From contig NZ_BNJG01000001.1 of NCBI RefSeq assembly GCF_016587375.1, positions 1,364,001 through 1,428,000 of the forward strand: a stretch of 64,000 nt of DNA, in the 5' to 3' direction. The translations under genes and the position numbers were made by a program. The notes beneath the pieces were generated by a model. That model was not told the DNA's origin, searched no databases, and saw nothing but the letters and a program-made list of their open reading frames with translations. The DNA comes from Ktedonobacter robiniae. GTDB taxonomy: Bacteria; Chloroflexota; Ktedonobacteria; Ktedonobacterales; Ktedonobacteraceae. The first letter of the stretch is position 1. Each line of letters starts with the position of its first letter. Shown in pieces: positions 62,294 to 64,000 of the stretch.

Positions 62294-64000
62294 TTATGGC
62301 TGTATTTTTGAGATCCAGTGTGCAACGATAGTGCTTTGTATATCTTCGAGGTGCTCGAAGAGAAGTTGGCTTTCGCGTGCATAGGCAATTGCCTGTTCTT
62401 TATTGCCCATCTTTGCTGTTACCTGTGCTAGGCCAAAGAGGGCTTGTGCAAGTAACAATTGTGCTCCGAGATTGCGAGCTTCTTGTAGCATTGTTTGATA
62501 AGCATCTCTGGCGGCGTCAAGCTTGCGTTGCGCTAAATACAGTCGTCCCCACTCTCCCCATGTTTCACAAATAAGCCAGCGATGGCCAATCTCCTGGGCG
62601 ATCTGCAAGTTTTCTTGCAGGTATGCTTCTGCTGAATGATAGTGTTTGAGTATGCCTTCTAACATGCCCAAATTTTGTAGTACAGAGCTAATACGAAATT
62701 GGTTTTGAATGCTTCGCGCAATGGCTAAACTCTCTTTTGAGAGTTCTACTGCTTTATAATATTGCTTTTGATGAAAGGCAAGCATTCCCTGATTCATAAG
62801 GAGAGCACTTTGCCTTTGACGGTCATTGATTCGATACGCAATTTCTAAGCCTTCACTATAGAAAATATCTGCTTGTTGATACTTTCCTTTTCTTGCGGCT
62901 TTAACCCCTAAGTTTTGGAGTAAGATCGCTGCAAGTGGGTAATTTTTCACCTGTTGTGCAATTTTCAATCCCTGCTGATAAAATTCTTCAGCTTGCGAGC
63001 TTTTGCCTTGGCTGTCCGCTATTTCTCCTAAGTACCAGAAAACAAGATCTTCATAAGACTTATCATTCTGTTCCCTTACAATTTTCATACCTTTTAAAAC
63101 ATAGGCCTCTGCATCAGAATATTTTCCTTGCTCAATAAACACGCCTCCAATATAGACATAAAAGCGTCCGACTAATTCTTGCTGCTCTCCCTGTTGAGCC
63201 AGAGTCAGCCCCTGCTGATAGGCGTATTCAGCTTCTTGAAAGTTGCAAATACGTTCTGCGATCTTTCCCAGGTAGAGCCAGATTCGCGCACCCTGGTCAT
63301 CATCATTCAGTGCTTGGGCAACAGTTTGTGCTCGCGTGAGCAAGTGATGGGAGAGTGGATAGGGGCTTCGTGTCTCTAAAAATGGTGCGAATGCCAGTAC
63401 GCCTTGAAGAAAGAGAGTATACATTCCCTGATCAAAAGCGATTTCCAGCGCTATCACGATATTTTGCATGTCGTTTTGCAAAATCAAGTTGTCATACTGA
63501 TGATCCTGAACCAGCTTAATAAAAAAAGCCACCATACGTGCTGGAATATTCGTGTCTGTGCGATGCAAGGCTGCATAATCGGCAATAACCTGGTGTATTA
63601 GATAACGGTTGGATGCTGAGCTTTCAACCAAGCCACTATCAACAAGTTGGTCTAACGTTTCGTTAGTTATGCCACAAATAGTAGTCGCAGCTTCTTCAGA
63701 GAAACTGTAGGGTTTAGGAGGAAATATTGATAAGGCGTATAAAGCCTGTCTAGCCTGTTCCGGTAATGAGCTAAGACTTATATCAATGGCAAGCTGTAAT
63801 GAGTACGGGGTACCCACTGGGAGACTTGAGGACTGCTGCCATATCAGGTGGGGATCAGTAATATTTAATCTTTCTTTGGCATGTAGACGTAGACGCTCTA
63901 TTGCGCTATGTAAGCGCCGTGGCTGCCCACTATAAGCTTGCAGATAGAGATAATGCCCAATCAAGGTAAGCGCAAGTGGAAGGCCCCCGACAACTTGGAT
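62294..64000 (-). CDS. NB-ARC/STAND protein with TPR repeats, C-terminal part (partial)
   Basis: Open to the right edge (569 codons visible). The first visible residues VGGLPLALTLIGHYLY are the GLPLA motif that closes an NB-ARC ATPase, so the P-loop lies outside the window. A winged-helix-like segment follows (~60-120), then about nine TPR units (~185-555; AYQQGLTLAQQGEQQELVGR, EEFYQQGLKIAQQVKNYPLA, AEAYLQENLQIAQEIGHRWL). NB-ARC/TPR proteins are regulators or immune-type signalling ATPases. The N-terminal effector domain cannot be seen. Confidence 0.85.
   Translation of the reverse strand: MQVVGGLPLALTLIGHYLYLQAYSGQPRRLHSAIERLRLHAKERLNITDPHLIWQQSSSLPVGTPYSLQLAIDISLSSLPEQARQALYALSIFPPKPYSFSEEAATTICGITNETLDQLVDSGLVESSASNRYLIHQVIADYAALHRTDTNIPARMVAFFIKLVQDHQYDNLILQNDMQNIVIALEIAFDQGMYTLFLQGVLAFAPFLETRSPYPLSHHLLTRAQTVAQALNDDDQGARIWLYLGKIAERICNFQEAEYAYQQGLTLAQQGEQQELVGRFYVYIGGVFIEQGKYSDAEAYVLKGMKIVREQNDKSYEDLVFWYLGEIADSQGKSSQAEEFYQQGLKIAQQVKNYPLAAILLQNLGVKAARKGKYQQADIFYSEGLEIAYRINDRQRQSALLMNQGMLAFHQKQYYKAVELSKESLAIARSIQNQFRISSVLQNLGMLEGILKHYHSAEAYLQENLQIAQEIGHRWLICETWGEWGRLYLAQRKLDAARDAYQTMLQEARNLGAQLLLAQALFGLAQVTAKMGNKEQAIAYARESQLLFEHLEDIQSTIVAHWISKIQP

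Noticed and set aside
1..64000. CRISPR arrays, rRNA or tRNA genes, and intact transposases
   Set aside because: No regularly spaced repeats, no tRNA cloverleaf or rRNA sequence and no transposase motif were recognised by eye.

Overview
The window looks like chromosome from a Ktedonobacteria-type Chloroflexota, or a close relative. This is an inference from gene content and moderate GC, not a search result. Supporting signs are several large Ser/Thr kinases with extracytoplasmic domains, a SARP/AAA regulator, an XPB helicase with its Bax1 (DUF790) nuclease, a SigZ-type sigma factor, an NB-ARC/TPR protein, and many beta-propeller and cobalamin-linked genes.

Layout: (1) 1-3.1 kb holds a partial RelA/SpoT-like gene divergent from an atypical sigma factor, then a MocR-type regulator. 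(2) 3.6-13.4 kb holds a small membrane protein, a possible radC remnant and an arsenic-resistance island. The island contains sigZ, a small Cys-tailed protein, a protein with six CC pairs, an M28 peptidase, an operon marR-arsN1-arsO-MFS, and an operon arsR/arsC fusion-arsC-aquaporin. Both operons carry recognisable operators. (3) 13.4-24.4 kb holds a PAS/GAF histidine kinase, an HD-like protein, a FemAB-like transferase with a one-base frameshift, two TrkA-type K+ regulators, an AI-2E family permease, two small membrane proteins and a SARP-AAA regulator. (4) 24.7-35.1 kb holds Bax1 nuclease and XPB helicase either side of an opposing divergent kinase, then meaB, a B12-binding protein, an N6-adenine methylase and RNase III on one strand. 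(5) 35.3-42.3 kb holds CopC-CopD and two exported beta-propeller proteins, then an ABC exporter. (6) 42.6-52.5 kb holds small membrane proteins, a short terminal-inverted-repeat element, two tandem paralogous receptor kinases, a Ski2-like helicase and a 46-residue membrane protein. (7) 52.5-60.4 kb holds glyS under a T-box, an EEP-family phosphatase/nuclease, dnaJ, dnaK and hrcA (no grpE). (8) 60.7-64 kb holds a RecA-like ATPase with a low-complexity tail and an NB-ARC/TPR protein that runs off the window.

Two patterns stand out. First, at least five unrelated proteins of the arsenic island (SigZ, the small upstream protein, the CC-repeat protein, the ArsO flavoprotein and the MarR regulator) end in Cys-rich tails with CC or CxC pairs, as if each had its own trivalent-arsenic binding site. 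Second, most transcription units end in unusually long, perfect or near-perfect inverted repeats (up to 34 bp per arm), each with its own sequence.
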